Part shown: positions 9,430 through 19,301 of the stretch, one piece after another
Numbering within the stretch: position 1 is the first letter of the stretch
How the letters are laid out: every line of letters starts with the position of its first letter
Program-made: the position numbers and the translations under genes
Assembly: GCF_022376835.1 (NCBI RefSeq)
Contig: NZ_CP084606.1
Location: forward strand, 372,001-436,000
Length of the DNA stretch: 64,000 nt
Direction: 5' to 3'
Origin: Brucepastera parasyntrophica
GTDB lineage: Bacteria; Spirochaetota; Spirochaetia; Treponematales; Treponemataceae
The notes under the pieces: model-generated
Told to the model about the DNA's origin: nothing
What the model saw: only the letters and a program-made list of their open reading frames with translations
Databases searched by the model: none

Positions 9430-9999
9430 TTAACTCCGGTCAACTGTTACCGTTATTGACACATCCTCATCATTGATTGAGACATTTGCATGGACTCTTT
9501 TTATTTCATAATCTCTCATTGTTGTCCTGACTACCAGTTCCTGTCCGCTGTATGCTTCGACAGTTGTTTTTTCCAGAACAACCAAACCATCGGTATCAAG
9601 ACCCTGGAAAACTGCTATCAGAGGCTGTGTTTCATTATTATACGATGAATTTCCGGAACAGGAAAGCGTAATATATATTGTTTCATCATATAAAAAAGCT
9701 TTGAGCTTAAAAGAAGTCCCGGACAGCGCGGCCGTTCCTTCCGGATCAGAAAACAGTGCAATTCCGGCAATAACAATGCATAAAATAATGATTACTGTTA
9801 AAATACTCCGGAGACCGCGGTTTGCCGTAAGCCCCTTTATAAAACCTTTGTTGGGCGTATATCCCTCGGTATATATCTTCTGCACGCTTTCCGGTGCGTT
9901 TTTCAGCCGCTGTTCACGGTTATAATGGAAATGGAGCCTTTCGGCGTCCGATTCCATATCAGCGGAATCCGTGTTTTTTTTATCATCTTCAGATTTCAC
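9430..9999 (-). CDS. Single-span membrane protein, hypothetical
   Basis: A 189-aa protein with a charged cytosolic N-terminal part of about 65 residues (KSEDDKKNTDSADMESDAERL), one strong membrane span near residues 68-88 (ILTVIIILCIVIAGIALF), and a C-terminal extracytoplasmic domain of about 100 residues rich in beta-prone Thr/Val/Ile. There is no signal peptidase site, so it is probably anchored. It overlaps the upstream lipoprotein gene by 4 nt, implying translational coupling. Function unknown. Confidence 0.65.
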   Translation of the reverse strand: MKSEDDKKNTDSADMESDAERLHFHYNREQRLKNAPESVQKIYTEGYTPNKGFIKGLTANRGLRSILTVIIILCIVIAGIALFSDPEGTAALSGTSFKLKAFLYDETIYITLSCSGNSSYNNETQPLIAVFQGLDTDGLVVLEKTTVEAYSGQELVVRTTMRDYEIKRVHANVSINDEDVSITVTVDRS

Positions 10000-11225
10000 C
10001 GTCTTATTTCTCCGATCAGTGAATCAGTGCGCCACCAGACAACGGAGGCATTTGAAGGAGTCGCAAGCAGGGCGGAAAGTATTCCGTCGCTGGAAAGCAT
10101 AAAGGCATTGTAGGCCTGTTCTTCCCTGGGGATGGAAAGGGTCCTTCTCTGGACATTCCGGGAACGGATATCCATAATTTCAAGGGCATAGCCTTCCTCA
10201 TTGGGTGTATAGAGGAAAATATTTCCGTTTGCCGTAATTCCGAGAAAATCAAAGGGCCTTGTATATATGTTTTCGGAATTTGCATTACCCTCATCATAGG
10301 CCGGAATATCTATTTTTTCGCCATAACGGCCCGCCTTAACATCCAGGGGATATATGCAGCTTCGGTCATACGAAATACCGGCGTTTGCTCCGGTTTCGGA
10401 ATCGATTATTTCAGGAAAATAATCCAGCTTAATATACAGGACCTGTCTTACCGGATCGGGAATAACCCGCTCAAGGGAGATATGAATAGTGTCGGCTGCC
10501 TCAAAGGGAGTCGGCAGGTTTTTGTACCTTACGGGAATTTTATACATTAGGTTTCCCTCGGCGTCATACCAGAAAACCTGTATTTCAGTCATGGTTTTTG
10601 TAATGACTATTATTTCATTTCTTACATTTGTATACAGACCTGTTACCGGAGGAAAGGGTGTCCCTCCCAGTCCTTCCTGTCCAAGATAATCAATATACCT
10701 CCCGTCCGATGTAAAGCGCAGAATCACATTCTTTAAAATAAGCTGCTGGTCAGCATCAAATTCATAACGTGATTCCGGCAGCTGATCGGCAACGAGAAGC
10801 CGTTTATCCATATCAACCGCCAGATAGTTCGGATGGTTAAAAGGATACGGTATGGCCTTGCGGGTAGCAGGGCTGACAACGCCGTTTACCGGCGCGACCT
10901 GGTCGGCAAAGGACGGAACAGGGTTTGTTTCAGGATTGTAATAAACGGATAACAAATCGCCGAAAGATGTCAGCTGCAGTATTTTCTGGGCTCCCGGATT
11001 CGCAATATAAAACATTCCGTCTCTCATATATATCTGGGTATCAGGCACGGAAAAAGCCGACCCAAGCTGGAAAAGATCTATTTCGTCTTCAAAACGTCCA
11101 TAGGAAAGTGTAAACAATTTTTCGCGTTCCAGACTTCCGGCCGCCTCTTTTTTGCAGGAAACAAAAGAAAAGGCCGTACAAAAAAACAGCAGCGTAATAA
11201 TTACATGACTTCCGTGATGCCTCAT
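9996..11225 (-). CDS. Lipoprotein, probable beta-propeller-like, spirochaete type
   Basis: A 409-aa lipoprotein. The signal peptide ends at FSFVSC (lipobox, Cys about residue 24) followed by KKEAAG. The body has short beta-rich segments resembling NHL/propeller blades, e.g. GMFYIANPGAQKILQLTSFG, LAVDMDKRLLVADQ and FLGITANGNIFLYTPNEEG. It may belong to the spirochaete lipoprotein family annotated after Leptospira LIC_12708, but I rate that link as moderate. GGAGG precedes the ATG at short spacing. It heads the five-gene cluster and is divergent from secA, with a 15-bp palindrome between them. Confidence 0.7.
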   Translation of the reverse strand: MRHHGSHVIITLLFFCTAFSFVSCKKEAAGSLEREKLFTLSYGRFEDEIDLFQLGSAFSVPDTQIYMRDGMFYIANPGAQKILQLTSFGDLLSVYYNPETNPVPSFADQVAPVNGVVSPATRKAIPYPFNHPNYLAVDMDKRLLVADQLPESRYEFDADQQLILKNVILRFTSDGRYIDYLGQEGLGGTPFPPVTGLYTNVRNEIIVITKTMTEIQVFWYDAEGNLMYKIPVRYKNLPTPFEAADTIHISLERVIPDPVRQVLYIKLDYFPEIIDSETGANAGISYDRSCIYPLDVKAGRYGEKIDIPAYDEGNANSENIYTRPFDFLGITANGNIFLYTPNEEGYALEIMDIRSRNVQRRTLSIPREEQAYNAFMLSSDGILSALLATPSNASVVWWRTDSLIGEIRR

Positions 11226-11236
11226 ACATCCTCCAA

Positions 11237-11275
11237 GCAGCGCTGATTAAGTCGTCATGGCTTAATCAGCGCTGC
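11237..11275. repeat. Perfect 15-bp inverted repeat between divergent lipoprotein and secA genes
   Basis: Arms 11237-11251 and 11261-11275 are exact reverse complements (GCAGCGCTGATTAAG), with a 9-nt loop. No T run follows on either side. It lies just upstream of the lipoprotein ribosome-binding site and about 30 nt from the secA -35 box. Operator or 5'-UTR hairpin are both possible. Confidence 0.8.
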
Positions 11276-11303
11276 CCTAACAGGTTAGAATTCATTCCTG
11301 CGC

Positions 11304-11332
11304 TTGTCAACACTGTTTACTTTTAGTAGAAT
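11304..11332 (+). promoter_or_regulatory. secA promoter, leaderless arrangement
   Basis: TTGTCA (11304-11309), 17-nt spacer, TAGAAT (11327-11332), then exactly 6 nt to the ATG at 11339. Predicted transcription begins at the start codon. No Shine-Dalgarno sequence is visible. Confidence 0.55.
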
Positions 11333-11338
11333 GTACTA

Positions 11339-14104
11339 ATGTTAACAGACTCAATTATTCGTTTTTTCTTTGGTTCACAGCACGAACGGGATATTAAAGC
11401 CCTGCTTCCTGTATTACATAAGGTAAATGAAAAAGAAACCTGGGCCATGTCTTTGCCCACGGAGGAATTTCCGAAAAAAACCGCTGAATTCAAGAAAAGA
11501 TATGCCGGAGGAGAATCCCTCGATGCTTTTATTCCGGAAGCCTTTGCTCTGGCCCGGGAAGCGGCTCGACGCATTCTGGGAGAACGTCCCTATGATGTAC
11601 AGATACTCGGTTCGCTTGTTCTGCATTCCGGCCGGATTGTAGAAATGAAAACCGGTGAGGGAAAAACCCTTATGAGCGTTGCCGCTGCTTACCTGAACAG
11701 CCTTACCGGCAAGGGTGTGCATATAGTCACCGTAAATGATTATCTTGCCGAGCGCGACGCAGACTGGATGCGTCCGGTATATACATATCTTGGTCAGACC
11801 GTGGGTTCCATTCTGTCCAACATGGATAACGAGGCCCGTCGGCTCGCATATAACTGTGATATTACCTATGGCACAAATAATGAACTCGGTTTTGACTATC
11901 TCCGTGACAATATGAAATGGGATATGTCGGAGCGTACCCAGCGGGAATTTTCCTTTGCAGTCGTAGACGAAATAGACTCAATTCTGATTGATGAGGCGCG
12001 GACCCCTCTTATTATTTCAGGGTCCGCGGAAGACGATACGGCCCGTTTTTCCGAAGTGGACAAACTGATAGGCCAGCTCAAGGAAGTTGAAAAAAAACCG
12101 GGGACAAACGATTATCCCGATGAAACAAAGGGTGAGTCCGTTGTCGGCGATTACAAGCTTGATGAAAAAAGCCGGAGAGTGTCGTTTACCGGCGACGGTA
12201 TGCTGCATATCGAGGAAATCCTGCAAAAGCGAAGTCTGATCAGCGGAAGTCTCTTTGAAGAAGAAAATTTTGAATTTATTCATTATTTCACACAGGCAGT
12301 CAGGGCGCACGAGCTGTATCATATTGATGTAGACTATGTTGTCAAGGAAGGGGCCGTTCAGATTGTAGATGAATTCACCGGACGTATTCTTGACGGCAGG
12401 CGGTACTCCGACGGGCTGCATCAGGCTATTGAAGCAAAAGAACATATCCGTATTGCCCAGCGCAACCGGACAATGGCGACTATAACCTTCCAGAATTTTT
12501 TCCGCATGTATGACAAACTTTCAGGAATGACCGGGACGGCTGATACAGAAGCGGTTGAATTCAACAAAATATATGGCATGGAAGTTGTTGTCATTCCGAC
12601 AAACCTTCCTGTTGCCCGCAAAGATGAAGATGATGTTGTCTATCTGAATGAAAAGGAAAAATGGAACGCGCTGTGTAATGAAATTTCCGATGCATATACA
12701 AGGGGCCAGCCGGTACTGGTCGGAACCGTTTCCATAGAAAAATCCGAGCATATCTCCAAACTGCTCACCAAAAAGGGTGTCCGTCATGAAGTCCTTAACG
12801 CGAAAAACCACGCGCGCGAGGCCCTGATTATTGCCGAGGCCGGCGCAAAAGGTTCTATAACGATCGCGACGAATATGGCGGGCCGCGGTACGGATATCAA
12901 ACTGGGAGGGAACCCGGAATTCCGCGCCAGAAAACGGGCCGGGACAAATGCGACACCTGAACAGTATGCGGCCATTTATGAAGAAGAATTCGGGAAATGG
13001 AAAAAAGATGAGCAGGAAGTAATAAACCTCGGCGGGTTATATGTAATAGGTACCGAACGCCATGAAAGCCGGCGTATTGATAATCAGCTGCGAGGGCGTT
13101 CCGGACGTCAGGGAAATCCCGGACGGTCCCGTTTTTTCATTTCACTTGATGATGATCTGATGCGGCTCTTCGGCGGAGAAAACCTCAAGCGCATGATGTC
13201 AAGGATTGGGATGGAACCCGGAGAACCGATCTTTCATCCCTGGCTGAACAAAAGTATTGAAAAGGCGCAGAAAAAAGTAGAAGAAAGAAACTTTGAAATA
13301 AGAAAGCACCTGCTTGAATATGATGATGTATTGAATGAACAGAGAACCTTTATTTATAAACAGCGGAATGATATTCTTGCCGATGAAAACCTTATAGGCC
13401 GTATTCTGGCCACCGCGGAAGAATACATAGACGAATATATTGGCGAATTTACTGCGGCGAGCAGGAAAAACCGGGACGCCTCGACAGCTGATCTGAAAGA
13501 TCATTTTTATTCGAAATTCGGCTACACTATAACGGAAGAAGAAATAGCCGGAATTACGAAAAACGCTGGAGACACAAAAGCAAACCTGCTGAAGAAATTC
13601 CGGGAAGATCTGGAGCAAAAAGAGTCGCTGGCCGGGAAAGAAAACCTTAATACATTTATCAAATACCAATACCTGCAGGCCATTGATAAAAAGTGGCTCG
13701 ATCATCTTGAAAATCTGGAATCACTCAGAGAAGCGGTTTATCTCCGTTCCTATGGACAGAAAAATCCTCTTACGGAATATAAGCTTGAAGGGTTTGATAT
13801 ATTTTACCAGATGCTGGACGAAATCCGGCTTGAAATTGCGTCGCGGGTATTCCTTGTCAAGATAAAGGTCGACGGGGCTTCCGCGCCAAGACGGGGTTAC
13901 CGCACGGTTTCGGGCAATGCGCAGCATAATGCCATAGGCTCGTTCAGTTCCGCGGCGGCGGCCGCCCCGGGGAAAAATTCAGGCCCCATGAGCGCAAGCA
14001 CTCCCGAAAATGCGCAGGTGGTACGGACAATGCCGAAAGTAGGACGGAACGACCCCTGCCCCTGCGGCAGCGGCAAAAAGTACAAATTCTGTCACGGCGC
14101 ATGA
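11339..14104 (+). CDS. secA: Preprotein translocase ATPase SecA
   Basis: A 921-aa motor protein that drives export through SecYEG. Visible features are Walker A KTGEGKT (about residue 105), the DYLAERD segment, motif [23 protein letters not shown], the [14 protein letters not shown] helicase motif, and [13 protein letters not shown]-terminal zinc-binding SEC-C motif [14 protein letters not shown] in the last 16 residues binds SecB or ribosomes. Length and domain order are complete. An insertion around residues 245-285 ([23 protein letters not shown]) is of the variable type seen in some bacteria. It has its own promoter, apparently leaderless, and no partner genes adjacent. Confidence 0.95.
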   Translation: MLTDSIIRFFFGSQHERDIKALLPVLHKVNEKETWAMSLPTEEFPKKTAEFKKRYAGGESLDAFIPEAFALAREAARRILGERPYDVQILGSLVLHSGRIVEMKTGEGKTLMSVAAAYLNSLTGKGVHIVTVNDYLAERDADWMRPVYTYLGQTVGSILSNMDNEARRLAYNCDITYGTNNELGFDYLRDNMKWDMSERTQREFSFAVVDEIDSILIDEARTPLIISGSAEDDTARFSEVDKLIGQLKEVEKKPGTNDYPDETKGESVVGDYKLDEKSRRVSFTGDGMLHIEEILQKRSLISGSLFEEENFEFIHYFTQAVRAHELYHIDVDYVVKEGAVQIVDEFTGRILDGRRYSDGLHQAIEAKEHIRIAQRNRTMATITFQNFFRMYDKLSGMTGTADTEAVEFNKIYGMEVVVIPTNLPVARKDEDDVVYLNEKEKWNALCNEISDAYTRGQPVLVGTVSIEKSEHISKLLTKKGVRHEVLNAKNHAREALIIAEAGAKGSITIATNMAGRGTDIKLGGNPEFRARKRAGTNATPEQYAAIYEEEFGKWKKDEQEVINLGGLYVIGTERHESRRIDNQLRGRSGRQGNPGRSRFFISLDDDLMRLFGGENLKRMMSRIGMEPGEPIFHPWLNKSIEKAQKKVEERNFEIRKHLLEYDDVLNEQRTFIYKQRNDILADENLIGRILATAEEYIDEYIGEFTAASRKNRDASTADLKDHFYSKFGYTITEEEIAGITKNAGDTKANLLKKFREDLEQKESLAGKENLNTFIKYQYLQAIDKKWLDHLENLESLREAVYLRSYGQKNPLTEYKLEGFDIFYQMLDEIRLEIASRVFLVKIKVDGASAPRRGYRTVSGNAQHNAIGSFSSAAAAAPGKNSGPMSASTPENAQVVRTMPKVGRNDPCPCGSGKKYKFCHGA

Positions 14105-14111
14105 CAGTACC

Positions 14112-14155
14112 GGCCGGAAAATAAGTCAAAACCGGACTGGTTTTCTTTTTCCGGC
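14112..14155 (+). terminator. Possible secA terminator
   Basis: Nested inverted repeats: GCCGGAAAA with TTTTTCCGGC outside, AAAACC with GGTTTT inside, and a T-rich stretch CTTTTT. It lies between secA and the convergent diacylglycerol-kinase-like gene. Confidence 0.4.
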
Positions 14156-14187
14156 ACTTACTTGCACGCAGTTATATTATCCGCCGT

Positions 14188-15200
14188 CTAAATTCCCTCA
14201 GGGCGTAATATGCGGATAAAGGGTTCGGTAAGTTCCATGGTTAAGGGAAAATCTTCTTTAGTGAGAAGATGGGATTCTCCGTCAAGCTGGACAAGGATTT
14301 TTTCATTGTAATCAAATTTCAGTATATCTGCCGTATACAGTAATGTTTCGGAAAAACTGGCGTGAGTCCCGTTAAGAAAGTGCTTTTTTATTTTCAGCTT
14401 TCTCAAAAGGCTCATATCCCGTACACCGCAGATATTATTATCGTCAGAAAGGATTTTCTGTCCGGAACCGTATGTCCGGTGGCCTGAAACGCCCATCAGA
14501 TACAGAAGCATTTTTTCCTGATGGTTCATGACCACAGTCCCGTCTTTGAGTTCAGCCTGAACGGAAAGGTCTCCTACGCGATAAATCCGGTCATAAAAAA
14601 CACAGGCAAGGTCAACCCATATTTTATAAAAATCACCGGGAAATAAATGTTTTACACGGTTTGTCATATGGGTTACAAAGGCATCAAGCCCGATACTCGC
14701 AATATTAAACGCATACCAGCAATCATCCTTTTTGCCTGCGGGATATACCCGGACTGCGGGCTGCATAACATAATGGACCGGCTCGGTTAAAAGTTTCAGG
14801 GATACATCAATGGTCCTGCCGTCCGCGCCGTCATTTCCTGTTCCGAAGGGCAGACGCAAAAAACAAATCCTGTCCGTTATTTCCTTCTTACCGTTTTTCA
14901 GCACAACCTCGGCAAACGCGGTCTGCACTTCCAGGCTTGTCCCGTCTCCGCCTGCGGTGACAATTAAATACAGCGCATCCGGATCCGTATTTTTCTCAAT
15001 ATTCCTGTATAATTGAGCGGCAATTACCTGGGCATGGGCAACCCATTCCGAAGTATGCAATACGGCGGTACATGATTTTGTCTGTACAGGACGGTCTTTG
15101 ACTTCCAGAACCGCCGCCTCGATAAACCGACGGTTCTGTTCAATTCTTTTTTTAATACAAAGCCGCCGGAAATAGGGTTCGCTATTATTGCCAGGTGCAT
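14188..15200 (-). CDS. Diacylglycerol kinase-family lipid kinase, frameshifted
   Basis: Two frames make one protein of about 337 aa. The N-terminal piece begins MHLAIIANPISGG (15200; GGGGA ribosome-binding site 6 nt upstream). The C-terminal piece carries the catalytic-domain motif TAGGDGTSLEV and the later PFGTGNDGADG. These match the DAGK/YegS/sphingosine-kinase family, which phosphorylates lipid alcohols at the membrane using ATP. The join is a run of seven T at 15147-15153 (A coding). One more base restores LKKRIEQNRRFIEAAVLEVK, leading straight to LHTSEWVAHAQ. It follows the SPOR-protein gene closely. The exact lipid substrate is not determinable, and sequence error is the likely cause of the split. 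Confidence 0.75.
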
Positions 15201-15269
15201 ATTTTTTCCCCGGAAAATAGGCATACGCTCTACCAGTGTAATCAGCTCATTAACATATTCCATACAGAA

Positions 15270-16634
15270 TTACTGTCCTTTTCTTACAAAGGCATCCTTG
15301 AACCCGTCTTTTTTAAAGTGTTCCAGTACAGCCCCATATTCAGTTTTGTCGAGCGGACCAACCAGGACCTTCATTACATCAGCATTATTCTGGACCGCAA
15401 GCGGATATTTTTTTCCGTATGTATCAATTACTTTCAGAGTATTGCGGACATCGGAATAACTCGCCAGCTGTATATAATACCTGTTTTTTACGAGATCGGA
15501 TATAGTCAGACCCGAAATATCGGAAGTATAAATTTCTTCTATATGAATGGCTTTGAGTCCCGTACTATTTTCGGCTTGAGGCCTGCCCGGAATTTCGTCT
15601 ACCTGTTTTATGGGCTGCTGGGCAAGTTCCGTGGTCTTTTGCGGAGGAATTATTTCCGGCACAGTGGGAATGGGGTCCTCAACTGTCTGCTCCCCTGAGG
15701 GTTTATCTCCAAGCGCTATTTCCTGAACTACCGGGATTGTTTCATCCTTTTCCTGATCGGGTACTGCTTCCGGCGGTTTTGGTCCAACAGGGACCAGAGT
15801 AATTTCCGTTGTTTCAGGGTCGGGAATTTCATCGGAAGCGCTCACATGCACAGTTTCTTCTTCCGGTTCAGGTTCCGTTTCCACAATAGCGACCAAAGGT
15901 TCATCATAATAAATATTGAGAGCATCACTTCCCGGTTCGGGCACTTCCTCTGAAGCAGTAAGAGAAACGGCTGGTGATTCATCAGGGTTGGCTTCTGCGA
16001 TAGCCTCTCCCGGCACATCGGTATTTTCAGTGTCCGGTATTTCAGCAACCTGGGTATCCGGTTCGGGTTCGGTTATTACATATGTCTCTTCGCCGATAAT
16101 GGGATCAGCCTCAATAACCACTGTTTCAGTGCCGGATTCATCGGGATTGTCAGTATAGGCAACCAGCGGGTCAGTCTCAGGTTCAGCAACGGTTTCCAGC
16201 GGAATTACGGGATTTGTATTTGCGGCTACCGCGGGATTAACATCAGGATCCTGATTTTGTGTATTTGTGGTATTGGCGTATGTTCCGTCCGCGGGGCGTT
16301 CCGCAACAACCGATGGCACGGAAATACGCACCCTGCTTACTGATCCCGAGCGGATATTCAGCGCGGCCGCCGTTTCCGGCGATAACAGAGCTACCAGACC
16401 GGGAACATCGGAAGTACCGGTAATAACGGCGCGGACAGTAATATTGGTTTCAAGATTCTGTATTTCCACAATCGTATTTCTGGGAAACATATTGCTCAGG
16501 GCATACATTCCGCCTTTTGGAAAATTATAGTCGGCGGCAATTCCCGCATTTCCTTCCCAAACTGCCCACACGGAGAGAGCAGGAATACACAGCAATAAAC
16601 ATCCGATAAGGAAAACACCTATTTTATGCTTCAT
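15270..16634 (-). CDS. Secreted DPBB-like/SPOR-domain protein with acidic linker
   Basis: A 454-aa exported protein. A signal peptide (residues 1-24, ending ALSVWA) is followed by a beta-rich domain about residues 30-110 (NMFPRNTIVEIQNLETNITV, LVALLSPETAAALNI) that resembles the double-psi beta-barrel of RlpA-like proteins. A long linker of about 240 residues is rich in Glu, Pro, Asp and Thr. The last 75 residues form a SPOR domain (RYYIQLASYSDVRNTLKVI, MKVLVGPLDKTEYG) that binds denuded septal peptidoglycan. The arrangement suggests a periplasmic cell-wall or division protein. It is preceded 16 nt upstream by another secreted protein gene and followed by the lipid kinase-like gene. Confidence 0.75.
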   Translation of the reverse strand: MKHKIGVFLIGCLLLCIPALSVWAVWEGNAGIAADYNFPKGGMYALSNMFPRNTIVEIQNLETNITVRAVITGTSDVPGLVALLSPETAAALNIRSGSVSRVRISVPSVVAERPADGTYANTTNTQNQDPDVNPAVAANTNPVIPLETVAEPETDPLVAYTDNPDESGTETVVIEADPIIGEETYVITEPEPDTQVAEIPDTENTDVPGEAIAEANPDESPAVSLTASEEVPEPGSDALNIYYDEPLVAIVETEPEPEEETVHVSASDEIPDPETTEITLVPVGPKPPEAVPDQEKDETIPVVQEIALGDKPSGEQTVEDPIPTVPEIIPPQKTTELAQQPIKQVDEIPGRPQAENSTGLKAIHIEEIYTSDISGLTISDLVKNRYYIQLASYSDVRNTLKVIDTYGKKYPLAVQNNADVMKVLVGPLDKTEYGAVLEHFKKDGFKDAFVRKGQ

Positions 16635-16650
16635 TTATTTCCCCCTGATC

Positions 16651-17157
16651 CTACTTACAATATTTGAGCAAATCCACGGTTATCTGTTTTGCCAAAGTTT
16701 TCGCGTTTTTGTACGGGTCAAAATTATTTTTCTGACCAGCCTGTATTTCAAGTTTTTTTTCCGTTATAATTTCCGCATTCCGGACACGGACCAGTCTCCA
16801 GTTAACTGATTTCAGCTCAGCATAGGTGCTTTTTTTATCCGAAGATTCTATTTTATTGACACCATACTGCAGAAAAACAACAACCAGATAGTCAGAATAC
16901 CCCAGAGCGGCATCTTTCAGGCCGTAATTTTTTTCCGGAAAACGGTTTCCGTTAGATTTTATCGGTTCATTTGAAACTATATGACCGGCGTCAAAAAACT
17001 GCATCATTATTTCATTTTCGACTGTTCTGCTTATTTCGAGAGCAACTTCAGGCGCCTGTTCATTCTGTACCACTGATATGGTAACAGTTGCGGCCGAAAT
17101 TCCGCCCAGACACAGAGTCAGCAGAATGATGACAAAAAATAGCCTGTTTTTATGCAT
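16651..17157 (-). CDS. Secreted hypothetical protein
   Basis: A 168-aa protein with a clear signal peptide (residues 1-22, LLTLCLGGISA-A) and a compact mature domain with mixed alpha/beta character (ALEISRTVENEIMMQFFDAGHIV, YLVVVFLQYGVNKI, LVRVRNAEIITEKKLEI). GGTGGAG lies upstream of the ATG. It resembles small periplasmic proteins of spirochaetes, but I cannot name the family. It appears to be the first gene of the minus-strand unit with the SPOR protein and lipid kinase-like gene. Confidence 0.65.
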   Translation of the reverse strand: MHKNRLFFVIILLTLCLGGISAATVTISVVQNEQAPEVALEISRTVENEIMMQFFDAGHIVSNEPIKSNGNRFPEKNYGLKDAALGYSDYLVVVFLQYGVNKIESSDKKSTYAELKSVNWRLVRVRNAEIITEKKLEIQAGQKNNFDPYKNAKTLAKQITVDLLKYCK

Positions 17158-17265
17158 ATTTACTCCACCTCTTCATACAATATCGGAAAAAATTAATGCG
17201 GTATGAGAATTTTCGTCGGAAATAAAGTATTTTCTTTTTTTATTTCCTGTGGTATTGTTCATACT

Positions 17266-17787
17266 ATGAGTTATTATGCCCTACAGGTTAAAACACGCGG
17301 CGAAGAAATGTTTATCAAACGGGCATTATTATCTGTATTAACAAATGACTTTGATCCCGTCACTATTGTTTTTCTGAAGAAAAAACTGCCAATCCGGAAA
17401 ACAGGGAAAATGATCGATCAGATTTCTCCCATTTTTCCGGGATATGTATTTCTAGAAACAGGGGATTTTCCCGAACCATTATACTGGGCAATCCGCACTA
17501 CTCCCGGCTTTTACCGTTATCTTCCTGAAAATAAAAATCCGCTGCCGCTTTCGGGAAAAGACCTGTCTACAATAAAGCATTTTCTTTCTTTTGGAGAAGT
17601 TGCGGACATTTCAAAAGTGCAGTTCGATGAAAATAACCGTATTATTGTTGTTGAAGGACCTCTCAAGGGGCTTGAGGGGAGTATTATAAAAGTCGACAGG
17701 AGAAAATGCCGGGCAAAGGTAAAACTGGATATGTATAATGATTCCTTTCCTGTTGATCTCGCCTTTGAAATTCTGGGAAAAAAGTAA
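17266..17787 (+). CDS. NusG-family antiterminator paralogue (LoaP/RfaH-like)
   Basis: A 173-aa protein from MSYYALQVKTRGEE, the beta-strand that opens the NGN domain of NusG proteins. The N-terminal domain includes PIFPGYVFLET, and the C-terminal KOW segment is EGPLKGLEGSIIKVDRRKCRAKV (about residues 128-150; quoted in parts: EGPLKGLEG, RRKCRAKV). Specialised NusG paralogues such as LoaP, RfaH and UpxY keep RNA polymerase going through long polysaccharide operons and usually sit at their 5' end. Here it directly precedes a nucleotide-sugar dehydratase (TAA then ATG with no gap) and an aminotransferase, fitting that role. The ATG at 17266 is chosen because the longer frame adds an unrelated hydrophobic stretch. 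Confidence 0.75.
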   Translation: MSYYALQVKTRGEEMFIKRALLSVLTNDFDPVTIVFLKKKLPIRKTGKMIDQISPIFPGYVFLETGDFPEPLYWAIRTTPGFYRYLPENKNPLPLSGKDLSTIKHFLSFGEVADISKVQFDENNRIIVVEGPLKGLEGSIIKVDRRKCRAKVKLDMYNDSFPVDLAFEILGKK

Positions 17788-19301
17788 ATGCCGGAAAACA
17801 ATGCTGCAACAAGTATCTATATCATCGGGGCCGGGATTGCCGGGACAATGCTTGCCCATGAAATCCGGGAAAAGGATATCTTCGGGACTGTTATAGCCTT
17901 TCTCGATGACGATGTGAACAAGATAGGAAAGACTATAGATGGTATACCTGTCATCGGACCCATACAGCAAACCGCGAGCTTAATCAGAATAGGGCCCAAG
18001 GACGAGGCCCTTATTGCTATTCCAAGCGCGGGGCCCGAATTACTCAGCGGCATTTATTCCGTCCTGAAAAAGGCCGGATTCGCGAAAATCAGGCTTTTGC
18101 CGAATATCGCACAGATTCTTGAGGGAAATGCCCATCTTGTTCAAACCAGGGAAATCGACCCGCAGGATTTACTGGGAAGGGCGCCTGTTGCGATAAGCCT
18201 GAAGGAAAGTCTCGCCTACCTCAGGGAAAGAGAGTCCTGATTACCGGGGCGGGAGGTTCAATAGGAAGCGAGCTTGCCCGGCAGCTTCTTTCGGGCGGGG
18301 CTGAACGCATTTTTCTGTTCGGGCACGGTGAGAATTCCATATACCAGATTGATCATGAGCTGCATCTTCTTCAGGAAGGCGGTGTAGGAGAAAAAGCAAC
18401 TATTGTACCTGTGATCGGAGAATTGAAAGACCGGGAATATATGCGGTATATCATTAAAAAACTGCGGTGCGACGCCGTATTCCATGCCGCGGCCTATAAG
18501 CATGTTCCGCTTATGGAAGAAAACCCTGTTGCGGCAATTGAAAACAATGTATTCGGTACAAAGAACCTTCTGGAAGCCTGCCTTGCCGCCGGAGTTAAAA
18601 GATTTGTTCTCATTTCAACCGATAAGGCGGTAAATCCCGTTTCGGTATACGGGGCCTCAAAATTCATCTGCGAAAAAATGGTTATGGAGTGCGCAAAAAA
18701 AGCCGCCGGAAACCTGGACAAATCATCTGAACAGGATGACGCGCAGGCGTACATGGTTGTACGTTTTGGAAATGTGCTGGCTTCCCGGGGATCAATACTT
18801 CCCCTCTTTATTGACCAGATTCATAAAGGCGGTCCGGTAACGGTTACCGATCCGGCAATGACGCGGTATTTTATGACCATACCCGAGGCCTGTTCGCTGG
18901 TACTTAAAACAGGCGGTGTCGGAATTAACGGAGAAGCGTACCTCCTCGACATGGGGGAACCGCTGAAAATTCTTGATGTAGCCGAGCAGCTGATCCGCTT
19001 TATGGGGTACCGGCCGGAAGAGGATATACAGATTTCTTTTATAGGCAAACGTCCCGGGGAACGCTGTGATGAGATTCTCTGGTCTGAAGAAGAAAAGCCC
19101 GAAAAAACCGAATACCCCAAGATATTGCGGCTGGTTAACGGTAATCCGGCGGCGGATATAAAGCTGTCCCTTCTATTGGAAAAACTAGCGCCGGTTTGTT
19201 TTTATGAACAGGGAAGAAAAGAAGAATACCGTAACAGGGACAGTCTCATCGCTGTTCTATGCGAAGCTATTCCTTCTCTGGGAGAAATATATAATGAATG
19301 A
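17788..19301 (+). CDS. Nucleotide-sugar 4,6-dehydratase, CapD/FlaA1-like, frameshifted
   Basis: One gene of about 504 aa in two frames. The first 147 residues form a Rossmann-like domain (IYIIGAGIAGTMLAHEI), as in the N-terminal half of WbpM/CapD-type enzymes but without their membrane spans. The second part is the SDR catalytic domain: VLITGAGGSIGSELA, HAAAYKHVPLME, STDKAVNPVSVYGASK with the YxxxK pair. The frames join at 18224-18226, where a G run of three should be four, restoring LRGKRVLITGAGG. Enzymes of this type make UDP-4-keto-6-deoxy sugars from UDP-GlcNAc. The downstream aminotransferase, overlapping by 8 nt, would then aminate the keto group. Sequence error is the likely cause of the split. 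Confidence 0.78.
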
